58,098 bases of DNA from Xanthomonas codiaei. GTDB lineage: Bacteria > Pseudomonadota > Gammaproteobacteria > Xanthomonadales > Xanthomonadaceae. Each line of letters opens with the position of its first letter. Position 1 is the first letter of the stretch. The stretch covers positions 1-58,098 of the forward strand of contig NZ_MDEC01000032.1 of the NCBI RefSeq assembly GCF_002939785.1. Reading direction: 5' to 3'. Under the pieces are notes generated by a model. That model was not told where the DNA came from and did no database searches. It was given only the letters and a program-made list of their open reading frames with translations. A program made the translations under genes and the position numbers. Shown here one piece after another: positions 33,445-42,073 of this stretch.

Positions 33445-34593
33445 ATGGCAGGGATGCAGTCATCCTCGCCACGCGCGCAGCAGCTCGCGACACGCGCGGC
33501 TTTTTTCATTCCCGGATTCGCGGTATCGATCTGGGCACCGTTGGTTCCCTTCGCCAAACAGCAGTCGGCGCTGGACGAGGCCAGCCTGGGTCTGGTGCTG
33601 CTCTGCCTGGGCGCGGGATCGCTGCTGGCGATGCCGCTTGCCGGCCTATGGGCATCGCGCATGGGCTGCAGGCGCGTGATGCTGGTCACCGTGGCGACGA
33701 TGTGCGCGGCACTGCCATTTTTAAGCGCAATGCAGTCTGCAGTGGCATTGGGAGCGCTGTTGTTCGTGTTCGGCGCCGGCGTCGGCGCGATGGACTGCAC
33801 GATGAACATGCAGGCAGTGGCGGTCGAACGCGATAGCGGCACGGTGATGATGTCCGGTTTCCACGCGTTCTACAGCATCGGCGGGTTTGCCGGCGCGTTG
33901 CTGATGACGGTGCTGCTCAGCAGCGGCATGACGCCGGCGCTGGCCTCGATGAGCGGCGTGCTCGCCATCGTGTCGATGACTGCCATTGCGGCCCCGCACT
34001 GGAGAACCGAGCGAGCCGCGCACGAAGGACCATTGCTGGCATGGCCACGCGGCAGCGTGCTGTTCATCGGCCTGCTGGCGTTTGTCGTGTTTCTTGCCGA
34101 AGGCACGATCCTGGACTGGAGCGCGGTGTTCCTGACCCAGGTTCGCAATGTCGACGCCAGCAAGGCCGGCGCGGGCTATGTGATCTTCGCCCTGACCATG
34201 ACCGCGATGCGGCTGTGTGGCGATGCGCTGGTGCGGCGCCTGGGACGCACGCGCGCGATCGCGCTGGGCGGTGTGTGCGCCTGCGTGGGTTTCTCGGTGG
34301 CGGTGCTCACGCCGTGGTGGGAGCTTTCGCTGCTCGGCTATGCGTTGCTCGGCCTGGGGTGCGCCAATATCGCGCCTGCGCTGTTCTCGATGGCAGGACA
34401 ACAGCGCGCCATGCCGGAGGGCATGGCGATCACCGCAATGACCACGCTGGGCTATGCCGGCGTGCTGGCCGGCCCTGCGCTGGTGGGCTTGGCCGCACAC
34501 GGCTGGGGGCTGACGGCCGCGTTGATGGTGGTGGCCGCGGCAATGCTGGCTGTCGCAGCGTCCACGACCTGGCTCAAACAGGACATCGGCTGA
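33445..34593 (+). CDS. YbjJ-like MFS transporter, copy 1
   Basis: A 382-residue carrier with twelve predicted helices. Diagnostic segments include RAAFFIPGFAVSIWAPLVPFAK (helix 1), LLCLGAGSLLAMPLAGLWASRMGCRRVML (helix 2 with the MFS loop), FVFGAGVGAMDCTMNMQAVAVER and MMSGFHAFYSIGGFAGALLM, all as in YbjJ-type proteins. A close paralogue lies at 47499-48638 and matches it across the whole length. The start at 33445 was chosen because it gives the same N-terminal length as the paralogue; ATG 33454 is also possible. It follows the DUF1349 gene. The substrate is unknown. Confidence 0.83.
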   Translation: MAGMQSSSPRAQQLATRAAFFIPGFAVSIWAPLVPFAKQQSALDEASLGLVLLCLGAGSLLAMPLAGLWASRMGCRRVMLVTVATMCAALPFLSAMQSAVALGALLFVFGAGVGAMDCTMNMQAVAVERDSGTVMMSGFHAFYSIGGFAGALLMTVLLSSGMTPALASMSGVLAIVSMTAIAAPHWRTERAAHEGPLLAWPRGSVLFIGLLAFVVFLAEGTILDWSAVFLTQVRNVDASKAGAGYVIFALTMTAMRLCGDALVRRLGRTRAIALGGVCACVGFSVAVLTPWWELSLLGYALLGLGCANIAPALFSMAGQQRAMPEGMAITAMTTLGYAGVLAGPALVGLAAHGWGLTAALMVVAAAMLAVAASTTWLKQDIG

Positions 34594-35049
34594 TCACACG
34601 GCGTACCGGGCGCGGCCAGGCTGGATCGCCTGGATGCCGGAGCGCCGCTTCTCCGCTGACGCAGGTCTGCCGTTTGCAACGGGCCTGGCCGGCCAGCGCC
34701 TGTAACGAAACGGCGGGCATTGCTGCAGAATTTTTCGTGCCATAAGCGCACCCCCAGTACTCTGCTTAGGAACTGCGGGCAGCTGGTAGGTATCGCGATC
34801 ATCGATTCGTCAAAGAGCAAAGCTTGTTGCGGCCGCCGTCTGATAGGCGAGGCGCGGAATTTCGTAAGGGATCTTGCTTGATCGCAGGTAGCGCTCGTTG
34901 TAATCGCCTGAACTCTTCAGCACGTGGATAGATGTGTCTCCTTGTGAGTTGTCCGACTATGGCCATGCTGCAGGTCAACATGATCATTTTGTTATGAGCA
35001 TGCGCATCGGGCTCACTTCGGATTGACGAAGCCGCGCCTAGATTGGCGC
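34594..35049. other. Intergenic region upstream of the PIG-L/NodS-like operon
   Basis: About 455 bp with an AT-richer segment around 34730-35000. No gene is visible. It should hold the promoter of the four-gene operon that follows, but no convincing sigma-70 or sigma-54 site or operator was identified. Confidence 0.4.
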
Positions 35050-36051
35050 ATGTCTCAAACAGCCTACGCCCGTGAGCATCTACCGGGCATGCCTTCAACA
35101 CCGGCAAATCCAGCACTCGCGCGGCGTGTGCGTGCATATGTGCATGCGACGCCGCAGCTTCCGCGTCCTGGAGCGGGACAGACGCGCCTGCGTTGGCAGG
35201 CGCTGAGCACGCTGGGTGCCGAAAGCCTGCCGCTCGCCAAGGTGCTGGAGGCCCATTACGACGCCTTGTCGATCTTTTCCGAAGCCGGGCAGCCTGCACC
35301 GCCAACCGGGGAAATCTGGGCCGTATGGGCCGCCGGTGGGCCGCACGACACCGCCACATATGAAACGGGCTCGTGCACTGTGTCTGGTGTTAAACCCTGG
35401 TGCAGTGCGGAGCTGGGTGTGGTGACGCATGCATTGGTGACAGTGCGCAGCGGCCAGCAGCACCCGCTTGCAGCAGTGACGTTGGCACGGGGGCATTTCG
35501 ACCTCGATGCAAGCCAGTGGCACGGCCCGGGCATGGCCGGAATTGCAACCGGTAGCGGCCACTTCACGCGTGCTCCTGCAGTCTTGTTGGGCGAACCGGC
35601 GTTCTATCTGCAGCGGCCGGGATTCTGGCATGGTGGCGCAGGCATCGCCGCCTGCTGGTATGGCGCCGCCACGGCCATCGCCGAGCAGGTCCGTCGCTCG
35701 CCAAGGGTGGCGAGCAACCCGTTTTCTGCAGCGCACCTCGGTGCCATCGACGAACAGCTGACAGCGGCACGGCTGATGCTGCAGGACCTGGCCGATGCGA
35801 TCGACGACGCGCCCAGCGACAGCCACCAACTCGCTGTCGTCCGGCTACGCAGCCTGATGGACCGCATTTGCCGGGACGTGATCGAACGTGCCGCATTGGC
35901 GTTGGGGCCGGCCTCGCTGTGCTGCGACGCCGAACATGCGCAACGATGCGCAGACCTAGCCGCGTTTATCCGCCAATCCCATGGCGAGAAGGACGAGCAA
36001 TGGCTGGGCGAACAACTGCATTCGCGCGAGGGCAACCCATGGCTGCTGTGA
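35050..36051 (+). CDS. Short acyl-CoA-dehydrogenase-like flavoprotein
   Basis: A 333-residue protein that resembles the acyl-CoA dehydrogenase fold but is shorter than the usual 380-400 residues, mainly at the N-terminus. Recognisable parts are GEIWAVWAAGG and TATYETGSCTVSGVKPWCSAELGVVTHALVTVR (middle beta domain, about 90-140), HGPGMAGIATGSGHFTRAPAVLLGEP, and a C-terminal helical bundle including HGGAGIAACWYGAATAIAEQVRR and ALALGPASLCCDAEHAQRCADLAAFIRQSHGEKDEQWLG. The usual catalytic glutamate cannot be placed with confidence, so it may dehydrogenate an unusual substrate or act in another way. It is first in a coupled operon with PIG-L, methyltransferase and glycosyltransferase genes. ATG 35050 was taken; TTG 35023 is possible. 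Confidence 0.7.
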   Translation: MSQTAYAREHLPGMPSTPANPALARRVRAYVHATPQLPRPGAGQTRLRWQALSTLGAESLPLAKVLEAHYDALSIFSEAGQPAPPTGEIWAVWAAGGPHDTATYETGSCTVSGVKPWCSAELGVVTHALVTVRSGQQHPLAAVTLARGHFDLDASQWHGPGMAGIATGSGHFTRAPAVLLGEPAFYLQRPGFWHGGAGIAACWYGAATAIAEQVRRSPRVASNPFSAAHLGAIDEQLTAARLMLQDLADAIDDAPSDSHQLAVVRLRSLMDRICRDVIERAALALGPASLCCDAEHAQRCADLAAFIRQSHGEKDEQWLGEQLHSREGNPWLL

Positions 36052-36797
36052 GAGGCGAGCCCATCCAAGGGCAGGGTGTGCCCGAGGCGCGCTGGACTGC
36101 ATCGCGCCAATTGATCGAGTTGCCCGTCACCAGCATCGATCAACTCCTTGGCGACGCCACGCGTGTGGTAGTTGTCTCTCCGCATCCGGACGACGAAGTG
36201 CTGGGCTGTGGCGGGCTGCTTGCCATGGCGGCCGCTTCGGGGCGACAGGCGCTGATCGTTTCCGTCACCGACGGCGAAGCGGCCTATCCGCAGGAAGACG
36301 CCTGGCCGCCGGCACGCCTTGCCGCTGCGCGTCGCGACGAATTGCGCCATGCGCTGGCATGCCTGGGGATCGATCCCTCCAATGTGCTGCGGCTGGACGC
36401 GGGAGATGGGCAGGTCCGCGCGGGCGTCGAAGGGCTCGGCAGGCGACTTTCCGCCCTGCTGCGACCGACCGACGCAGTGCTGGTGACATACGCACGCGAC
36501 GGCCACCCCGACCACGAGGCATGTGCGGATGCTGCCATCGACGCCGCTACCCACTGCGGTGCGCGGCTGATCCAGTTTCCGGTGTGGGCATGGCACTGGG
36601 ACAACCCGGACCACAGCCAGATGCTGGCGTCGGCCATGCGGCTTGCGCTTCCGCCCGCTGCTCACGCGGTAAAGATGCGGGCGATGTCAGCGTTCAAGAC
36701 GCAGACCGGCCACGTCACGCCAGCGCTGCGCAGCCCCATCCTTCCCGACTGGGCGCTGGCCCGGTTTCGGCGCGACTTCGAGGTCTATCTCCCATGA
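36039..36797 (+). CDS. PIG-L / LmbE-family N-acetyl-sugar deacetylase
   Basis: A 252-residue zinc-dependent deacetylase. VVVVSPHPDDEVLGCGG (about 43-59) holds the PHPDDE zinc and catalytic motif (H49, D51, D52), and DGHPDHEAC (about 153-161) gives the third zinc ligand. The family removes acetyl groups from N-acetylglucosaminyl conjugates such as GlcNAc-phosphatidylinositol, mycothiol and bacillithiol precursors, and antibiotic intermediates. There is no signal peptide, so it is cytoplasmic. The ATG at 36039 overlaps the end of the upstream acyl-CoA-dehydrogenase-like gene by 13 bp, and its own stop overlaps the methyltransferase start (ATGA). Both point to translational coupling. The substrate is unknown. 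Confidence 0.88.
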   Translation: MAAVRGEPIQGQGVPEARWTASRQLIELPVTSIDQLLGDATRVVVVSPHPDDEVLGCGGLLAMAAASGRQALIVSVTDGEAAYPQEDAWPPARLAAARRDELRHALACLGIDPSNVLRLDAGDGQVRAGVEGLGRRLSALLRPTDAVLVTYARDGHPDHEACADAAIDAATHCGARLIQFPVWAWHWDNPDHSQMLASAMRLALPPAAHAVKMRAMSAFKTQTGHVTPALRSPILPDWALARFRRDFEVYLP

Positions 36798-37396
36798 ATG
36801 CCCAGGCCAACGCCGAGTACTTCGACAGCATCTACCAGCAGCAGGATCCCTTCGGTTATGGGACGCGTTGGTACGAAACGCGCAAGCGCGACATCCTGCT
36901 GGCAACCCTGCCTCGCATGGGATTCGCACGCGGCTGGGAACTGGGATGTTCCAACGGCGAGGCAACGCGCGGGCTGGCAGCCCGCTGTGAGCGCCTGCTG
37001 GCAACCGACATGTCCGCGGCCGCGGTGGAGCAAGCCAGGCAGCGCGTGGGTGACCGACGCAATGTCGAGATCGTGCAGGCCTGCCATCCGCAGCAATGGC
37101 CGGTTGGCAACTTCGATCTGATCGTACTGAGCGAGATCGGTTACTACCTTGCCGCCGCCGAACTCGATGAGCTGATCGTACGTCTGCAGGAGGCGCTCAC
37201 GCCGGACGGACTGCTGGTGGCCTGTCATTGGAAGCATGCGTTCGAGCAGGCGCAGCAGGACGGCATCGCAGTCCATGCCTGCATCGCCCGATGGCTCACC
37301 GCGCCCTTGAGCTATCGCTACGAAGACAGCGATTTTCTGCTGGAAGCGTGGACGGCCCAGCCATTGTCGGTGGCACAACAGGAGGGTTTGCGGTGA
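36794..37396 (+). CDS. NodS-like class I SAM-dependent methyltransferase
   Basis: A 200-residue methyltransferase. The N-terminus MNAQANAEYFDSIYQQQDPFGYG and RWYETRKRDILLATLP is characteristic of NodS-type proteins. The SAM-binding motif I follows as GWELGCSNGEATRGLA (about 47-62), with the acidic motif II end LLATDMSAAAVEQA, and motif IV as FDLIVLSEIGYYL (about 112-124). NodS methylates the free amino group of de-N-acetylated chitooligosaccharides in rhizobia. Directly following a deacetylase of the PIG-L type, this gene could N-methylate the amine exposed by that enzyme. The start overlaps the PIG-L stop and the stop overlaps the glycosyltransferase GTG. The product is unknown. Confidence 0.87.
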   Translation: MNAQANAEYFDSIYQQQDPFGYGTRWYETRKRDILLATLPRMGFARGWELGCSNGEATRGLAARCERLLATDMSAAAVEQARQRVGDRRNVEIVQACHPQQWPVGNFDLIVLSEIGYYLAAAELDELIVRLQEALTPDGLLVACHWKHAFEQAQQDGIAVHACIARWLTAPLSYRYEDSDFLLEAWTAQPLSVAQQEGLR

Positions 37397-38061
37397 TCGC
37401 GGTCATCATCCCGGCGCATAACGAGGCCGAGTGCATGGGCGCGTGCCTGGCATCGGTGTTCCGCGCTGCCTCGCATCCCGAGCTGGATGAGCCGGTCGAG
37501 GTGATTGTCGCGGTGGACCGCTGCACCGATGCCACCGCCGAGCTGGCGCTGAGGTTGGGCGCGCGCGTGGTCGACGTCCCAGCACCGGGCGGCGTGGGCA
37601 TTGCACGCGCCGCCGCCGCATCCCAGGCCATTGCGCTGGGTGCCGACTGGTTGGCCGTTACCGATGCCGACTCGCGTGTTCCCAGCGATTGGTTGCTGGA
37701 ACAACGCCGGGCAGGCACCGGTGTGTTCTGTGGCGTGGTGGAAGTGGAGGACTGGCTGGACTATTCCGACGAGGTGCGCAAAAGGTTCGAGCAGACCCAG
37801 GCAACCGGCGAAGGCCACGGCCGCATTCATGGCGCCAACCTGGGCGTCAGCACCGATCTGTATCAACAATGCGGCGGATTCTCTGCATTGACGTGCAGCG
37901 AAGATGTCGCGCTGGTGCACGCCTTGCAGGCGATCAAGGCCTCGATCGCCTGGTCGCCACGCTCGGTGGTGTGGACCAGTGCCCGCAGGCACGCGCGTGC
38001 GCTCGGCGGTTTCTCGGATTTTCTGAAACAACTGGAAGCCCTGCCTTTCGTCCCTGCATGA
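37393..38061 (+). CDS. Family 2 glycosyltransferase, compact
   Basis: A 222-residue GT-A enzyme starting at GTG 37393 (GTGA overlap with the methyltransferase stop). IAVIIPAHNEAECMGACLASVF is the classical GT2 N-terminus, VEVIVAVDRCTDATAELA follows, and WLAVTDADSRVPSDWL (about 88-103) gives the DAD metal-binding motif. IHGANLGVSTDLYQQCGGFSALTCSEDVALVHAL (about 145-178) holds the acceptor loop and ED catalytic acid. It lacks transmembrane helices and the QxxRW motif of processive synthases, so it is a single-addition, cytosolic transferase. It is the fourth gene of the coupled operon and probably adds the sugar that PIG-L then deacetylates. Confidence 0.85.
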   Translation: MIAVIIPAHNEAECMGACLASVFRAASHPELDEPVEVIVAVDRCTDATAELALRLGARVVDVPAPGGVGIARAAAASQAIALGADWLAVTDADSRVPSDWLLEQRRAGTGVFCGVVEVEDWLDYSDEVRKRFEQTQATGEGHGRIHGANLGVSTDLYQQCGGFSALTCSEDVALVHALQAIKASIAWSPRSVVWTSARRHARALGGFSDFLKQLEALPFVPA

Positions 38062-38326
38062 ATGCGACTGGTGAGAGAGCGCCATCGCCGCAACGACTAC
38101 ATTCGGCGCCGATCGCGTAGCTCCTTGCCATCCGCGAGCCGACCGCAGCGCCATGACGTCGCCATGCGATCTGCCGATCAGGCAGTCGCGCCCGTTCATG
38201 GCGTCGGTCAGCAACGCCATCGCATCAAACACCAGCCACCTGCGACAAACCTGCTTTCGACCTCATCTGCACGGGGTGTGGACGAAGCCTGCGGCACCAT
38301 GCCGCACTCGCAGACTCGGGTGTGAC

Positions 38327-39688
38327 ATGGCAAAGCCAATGCTGTTCTTCCTGCATGCCCTCGGAGGCAGCCGGCACGAGTGGAGCCACGTCATCGCGCA
38401 ACTCGGTGACCAGTGCGACTGTATTGCCCTGGACATCCCGGGTTTCGGCGATGCGGCCCCACTGGAGCACTTCGATACGCACGCGCTGGTTGACTGGTTC
38501 AGCGCTGCGGTCATCGCGCGGCAACCGGCATGCTGGTTCGCGGTGGGGCACAGCATGGGCGGGAAGATCGCCACATTGACGGCGGCGCGCGCGCGCGAGG
38601 GTGTGGCAGGCCTGGCCGGTCTGGCGGGCGTGGTACTCGTTGCCGCATCGCCGCCGGCGCCTGAACCGATGGAGGAATCGCGGCGCCGCACGATGCTGGC
38701 CTGGTTCGAAGCCGGCCGGCCCACGCGTGATGAAGCAGCGCAGTTCGTGGATGCCAACTGCGCCTCGACGCTGCCGGACGAGCGCAGGAACGCGGCGATC
38801 GACGACGTCCTGCGTACCGCGCCCAGCGCATGGACGGCATGGCTCACACGCGGCAGCCGCGAAGACTGCACGGCGCAGGCCGCGTGCATCGGCGTACCGG
38901 CAATGATCGTGGCTGGTGGTCAGGATGGCGATCTGGGCGAAGGCGCGCAACGGCGCTTGAATGTGCCGCACTATGCGCAGGCGCAGCTGGCCGTCGTGGC
39001 CGATGCCGCGCACCTGATCCCCTACGAGCAGCCGCAGCAACTGGCACGATTGATCGCTGAGCATGTGCAGCGCTGCAGGCCGCACTGCCTGCCCGAGGAC
39101 TTCATTGCCCTGCTGAATTCCGAACGCGTGATGCCGCGCATGCGCAAGACGCTGCTCACGCGCCACGCGGGCCCGCCTGCCACGGCCGAAGGGGTGTTGA
39201 ATCCGCGCCAGCTGCAGGTGCTCGCAGCCGCGGTCGCACGCGTGCTCGATGGCGAAGGCGACGCGCGGCAGATTGCGCGGCGCATCGACGTGCAGCTGGC
39301 AGCAGGCACGGGCGATGGCTGGCGGCATGCGGATCTTCCGGCCGATCGCCTGGCGTTACCGTTGGGACTGGAGGTACTGGATGCGCTGGCCGGCGGTTTT
39401 GCCGAACAGTCCGTCGCTGCCCAGGAGCGATGGCTGCAGGACATTGCGCACGCGGCGGCCGGCGACACCTCGGCACACGGCCTGGATGCCAGGCAGCTGG
39501 CGCATTGGTTCGAGGACGTGCGCGCCGAGACCATCCGCATCTGGACCAGCCTTCCCGCCACGATGGCTGCGCTGGGCTACGACGGGTTCGCCGTTGGGCA
39601 CGTCGGCACCGTGAGCGTAGGCTACGAAGAAACCGCAGCGGGTCGGCAGGAACCCTGGCAGCTCCATGCCTTCGGAGCCGATCGATGA
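38327..39688 (+). CDS. Alpha/beta hydrolase fused to a gluconate 2-dehydrogenase subunit-3-like domain
   Basis: A 453-residue two-domain protein. Residues 1-250 are an alpha/beta hydrolase with FFLHALGGSRHEW (oxyanion region), nucleophile S76 in VGHSMGG, an acid in IVAGGQDGDLG and probable catalytic His in VADAAHLIPYEQP. Residues about 285-440 match the gluconate 2-dehydrogenase subunit 3 family: LNPRQLQVLAAAVARVLDGEGDA, a four-helix part, and WTSLPATMAALGYDGFAVGH. Normally this subunit is a separate, exported small protein that accompanies a GMC flavoprotein; here it is cytosolic and fused to a hydrolase. Its stop overlaps the ATG of the GMC gene, confirming partnership. The hydrolase may release the substrate that the GMC partner oxidises. 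This is inference. Confidence 0.78.
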   Translation: MAKPMLFFLHALGGSRHEWSHVIAQLGDQCDCIALDIPGFGDAAPLEHFDTHALVDWFSAAVIARQPACWFAVGHSMGGKIATLTAARAREGVAGLAGLAGVVLVAASPPAPEPMEESRRRTMLAWFEAGRPTRDEAAQFVDANCASTLPDERRNAAIDDVLRTAPSAWTAWLTRGSREDCTAQAACIGVPAMIVAGGQDGDLGEGAQRRLNVPHYAQAQLAVVADAAHLIPYEQPQQLARLIAEHVQRCRPHCLPEDFIALLNSERVMPRMRKTLLTRHAGPPATAEGVLNPRQLQVLAAAVARVLDGEGDARQIARRIDVQLAAGTGDGWRHADLPADRLALPLGLEVLDALAGGFAEQSVAAQERWLQDIAHAAAGDTSAHGLDARQLAHWFEDVRAETIRIWTSLPATMAALGYDGFAVGHVGTVSVGYEETAAGRQEPWQLHAFGADR

Positions 39689-41226
39689 AGGCTGCTGGTA
39701 CGCAGGATGCTGGTACGCAGGATGTTGTCGATGCAGTGGTGATCGGCAGCGGCGCGGGCGGCGGCCCGCTGGCGGCGCGGCTGGCGCAGGCCGGCGTTTC
39801 GGTGGTCGTGCTGGAGGCGGGTGCAGCGTTCGCGCCGCACTCCCACATCCCCGACGAGTTGACCACCGGCATCTACTGGATGGACGAGCGCCTGAGCGGT
39901 GGACAGACGCCGACCGCGTTCGGGCCGAACAATTCCGGATCCGGGCTTGGCGGCTCCACCCTGCACTGGGGCGCGTTCTGCCCACGCCCGGACCCGCGCG
40001 ACCTCAGGCTGTCGACCCAGACCGGGCAAGGCGCCGACTGGCCGATCCCGCACCAGGACTTGCTGTCCTACATCCGTCGCGTCGAAGCCTTTATCGGTGT
40101 CTCCGGTCCCGCGCATTACCCATGGGATCCGGAACGCAGCTACGCGTATCCACCGCCGCAACGCAACGCGTCGGCCGCGGCCATGGAACGCGGTTGCCGC
40201 GCACTCGGCATCAGCGCGACCGATGCGCCCGCGGCACTGGTCAGCCGACCCCATCAGCAACCGCACTGGGGCCTGCGCGCGGCCTGCAACAATTGCGGCG
40301 CCTGTCACCAGGGCTGCAGCAATGCCGCCAAGGTCAGCGTCGATACTACCTGGCTTCCGCTCGCCAGAGCGCATGGCGCACAACTGCGCAGCGACAGCCG
40401 CGTGATCGATCTGCAACGCGATGGCCGCGGTGCGCTGACCGCAGTGATCTATCGCCAGCATGGGCATGAGTATCGCCAGCGGTGCAGCAACGTCTTCCTG
40501 TGCGCGGGCGGGGTGGAGACGCCGCGCCTGTTGCTCAACCTGGGCTTGGCCAATTCCAGCGGGCAGGTGGGGCGTAATTTCATGGCGCATGTGGCCACCC
40601 AGGTGTGGGGCGAGTTCGACGCCGACATGCGCATGAACCGGGGATACCCGTCTTCGCTGATGACCGAGGACATGCTGCGCCCGGCCGATGCCGACTTTAT
40701 CGGCGGTTACCTGGTGCAGAGCCTGGGCGTGCAGCCGATCACGCTGGCCAACACGCTGGCACGCGGCGCCGGCCTGTGGGGCAGGGAGCTGGTCGGCACC
40801 ATGCAGAGCTACAACCGCCTGGCCGGTATCGGCATCAATGGCGAATGCCTGCCGCAGGATCGCAACCGGCTGACGCTGTCCGACGAGCAGGACGCGTTCG
40901 GACAGCGCAAGGCGCGTATCGATTTCAGCTACGGGCCGAACGAGCAGGCCCTTGATGCCCATGCCCGCGCAATGCTGCAAGCCATCTGGCACGCCGCTGG
41001 CGCCCGCAACGTCTTCGCGGCCGCACGTTCGGCGCACACGCTGGGGACCTGCCGGATGGGCACCGATCCCGCGCAGGCCGTGGTCGATCCCGATGGCCGC
41101 GCCTTCGATGTGCCCAACCTCTATCTCTGCGACAACTCGACCTTTCCCAGCGCACTGGCGGCCAATCCGGCGCTGACGCAAATGGCGCTCGGGCTGCGGA
41201 CCGCAGAACGCTTCCTCGCGCGCTAG
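39685..41226 (+). CDS. GMC-family FAD oxidoreductase (gluconate 2-dehydrogenase large-subunit-like)
   Basis: A 513-residue flavoenzyme. VDAVVIGSGAGGGPLAARLAQAGVSVVVLEAG (about 15-46) is the Rossmann FAD site. GSGLGGSTLHWGAF is the GMC signature segment. RAACNNCGACHQGCSNAAK carries a Cys cluster typical of gluconate 2-dehydrogenase-like members. HTLGTCRMGTDPAQAVVDPDGRAFDVPNLYLCDNSTFPSALAANPALTQMALGLRTAE holds the catalytic His and Asn. It has no signal peptide, unlike the periplasmic relatives. It is translationally coupled to the hydrolase/subunit-3 fusion and probably dehydrogenates an alcohol or sugar carbon. The N-terminus contains a 15-bp tandem duplication coding AGTQDAGTQD. Confidence 0.88.
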   Translation: MKAAGTQDAGTQDVVDAVVIGSGAGGGPLAARLAQAGVSVVVLEAGAAFAPHSHIPDELTTGIYWMDERLSGGQTPTAFGPNNSGSGLGGSTLHWGAFCPRPDPRDLRLSTQTGQGADWPIPHQDLLSYIRRVEAFIGVSGPAHYPWDPERSYAYPPPQRNASAAAMERGCRALGISATDAPAALVSRPHQQPHWGLRAACNNCGACHQGCSNAAKVSVDTTWLPLARAHGAQLRSDSRVIDLQRDGRGALTAVIYRQHGHEYRQRCSNVFLCAGGVETPRLLLNLGLANSSGQVGRNFMAHVATQVWGEFDADMRMNRGYPSSLMTEDMLRPADADFIGGYLVQSLGVQPITLANTLARGAGLWGRELVGTMQSYNRLAGIGINGECLPQDRNRLTLSDEQDAFGQRKARIDFSYGPNEQALDAHARAMLQAIWHAAGARNVFAAARSAHTLGTCRMGTDPAQAVVDPDGRAFDVPNLYLCDNSTFPSALAANPALTQMALGLRTAERFLAR

Positions 41227-41269
41227 CAGCGTGCGCACCGCCACGTTCTTCAACCATCAGGAGCTCGAC

Positions 41270-42073
41270 ATGGATCTCGGAATCAACCAGCGCATCGCCC
41301 TCATCAGTGGCGGCGACTCCGGCATGGGCAAGGAGACCGCACGCCAGCTGCTCGAAGCGGGCGTGCGCGTAGCGATCACCGATCTTGCCGATGGCACACT
41401 CGACCAGGCACTGGCCGAGCTGTCAGGCCTGGGAGAGATCATCGCCATCGAAGGCGACGTGACGCGCGAACAGGACGTTACCGCCATCTGGGCGCAGGTG
41501 CGCGAACGACTGGGTGAGCCGGACATCTACATCAATGCGGCCGGCGTCACCGGCGCCACCGGCGATTTCCTGGAGGTCAGCGACGCCGGCTGGCTCGAAA
41601 CGCTGGACATCAACCTGATGGGCGCCGTGCGCATGTGCCGCCAGGCCATTCCTGCCATGCGCCGCAAGCAGTGGGGGCGGATCGTGTTGTTCGCCTCCGA
41701 AGATGCGGTGCAGCCGTATGTCGATGAGCTGGCCTACTGCGCCTCCAAGGCCGGCATCCTCAGCCTGGCCAAGGGGCTGTCCAAGGCCTATGGCGGCGAC
41801 AATGTGTTGGTCAATACGGTGTCGCCTGCCTTCATCGCAACGCCGATGACCGACAAGATGATGCAAAAACGCGCGCAGGAGAACGGAACCAGTGTCGAAG
41901 ACGCGATCTCCTCGTTCCTGGACGAGGAGCGCCCGGGCATGGTGCTCAAGCGACGTGGCCGCCCGGAAGAAGTGGCCTCGGTGGTTGCGTTCCTGTGTTC
42001 GGAACGCGCCAGCTTCATCAACGGGGCCGGGGTACGCGTGGATTCGGGTTCGGTGTTTACCATCGCTGGTTGA
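41270..42073 (+). CDS. Short-chain dehydrogenase/reductase
   Basis: A 267-residue classical SDR. The cofactor motif is SGGDSGMGKETA (TGxxxGxG variant), followed by AITDLADG (an acidic residue favouring NAD), NAAGVTGATG (NAG motif), catalytic Ser in VLFASEDA and YCASK (catalytic Tyr-Lys). VSPAFIATPMTDKM and INGAGVRVDSGSVFTIAG complete the fold. The active site is intact. CAGGAGCTCGAC precedes the ATG at 41270. It follows the GMC gene by 43 bp on the same strand, so it probably acts on the same metabolite, for example oxidising or reducing a keto-sugar or aldehyde. The substrate cannot be read from sequence. Confidence 0.87.
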   Translation: MDLGINQRIALISGGDSGMGKETARQLLEAGVRVAITDLADGTLDQALAELSGLGEIIAIEGDVTREQDVTAIWAQVRERLGEPDIYINAAGVTGATGDFLEVSDAGWLETLDINLMGAVRMCRQAIPAMRRKQWGRIVLFASEDAVQPYVDELAYCASKAGILSLAKGLSKAYGGDNVLVNTVSPAFIATPMTDKMMQKRAQENGTSVEDAISSFLDEERPGMVLKRRGRPEEVASVVAFLCSERASFINGAGVRVDSGSVFTIAG

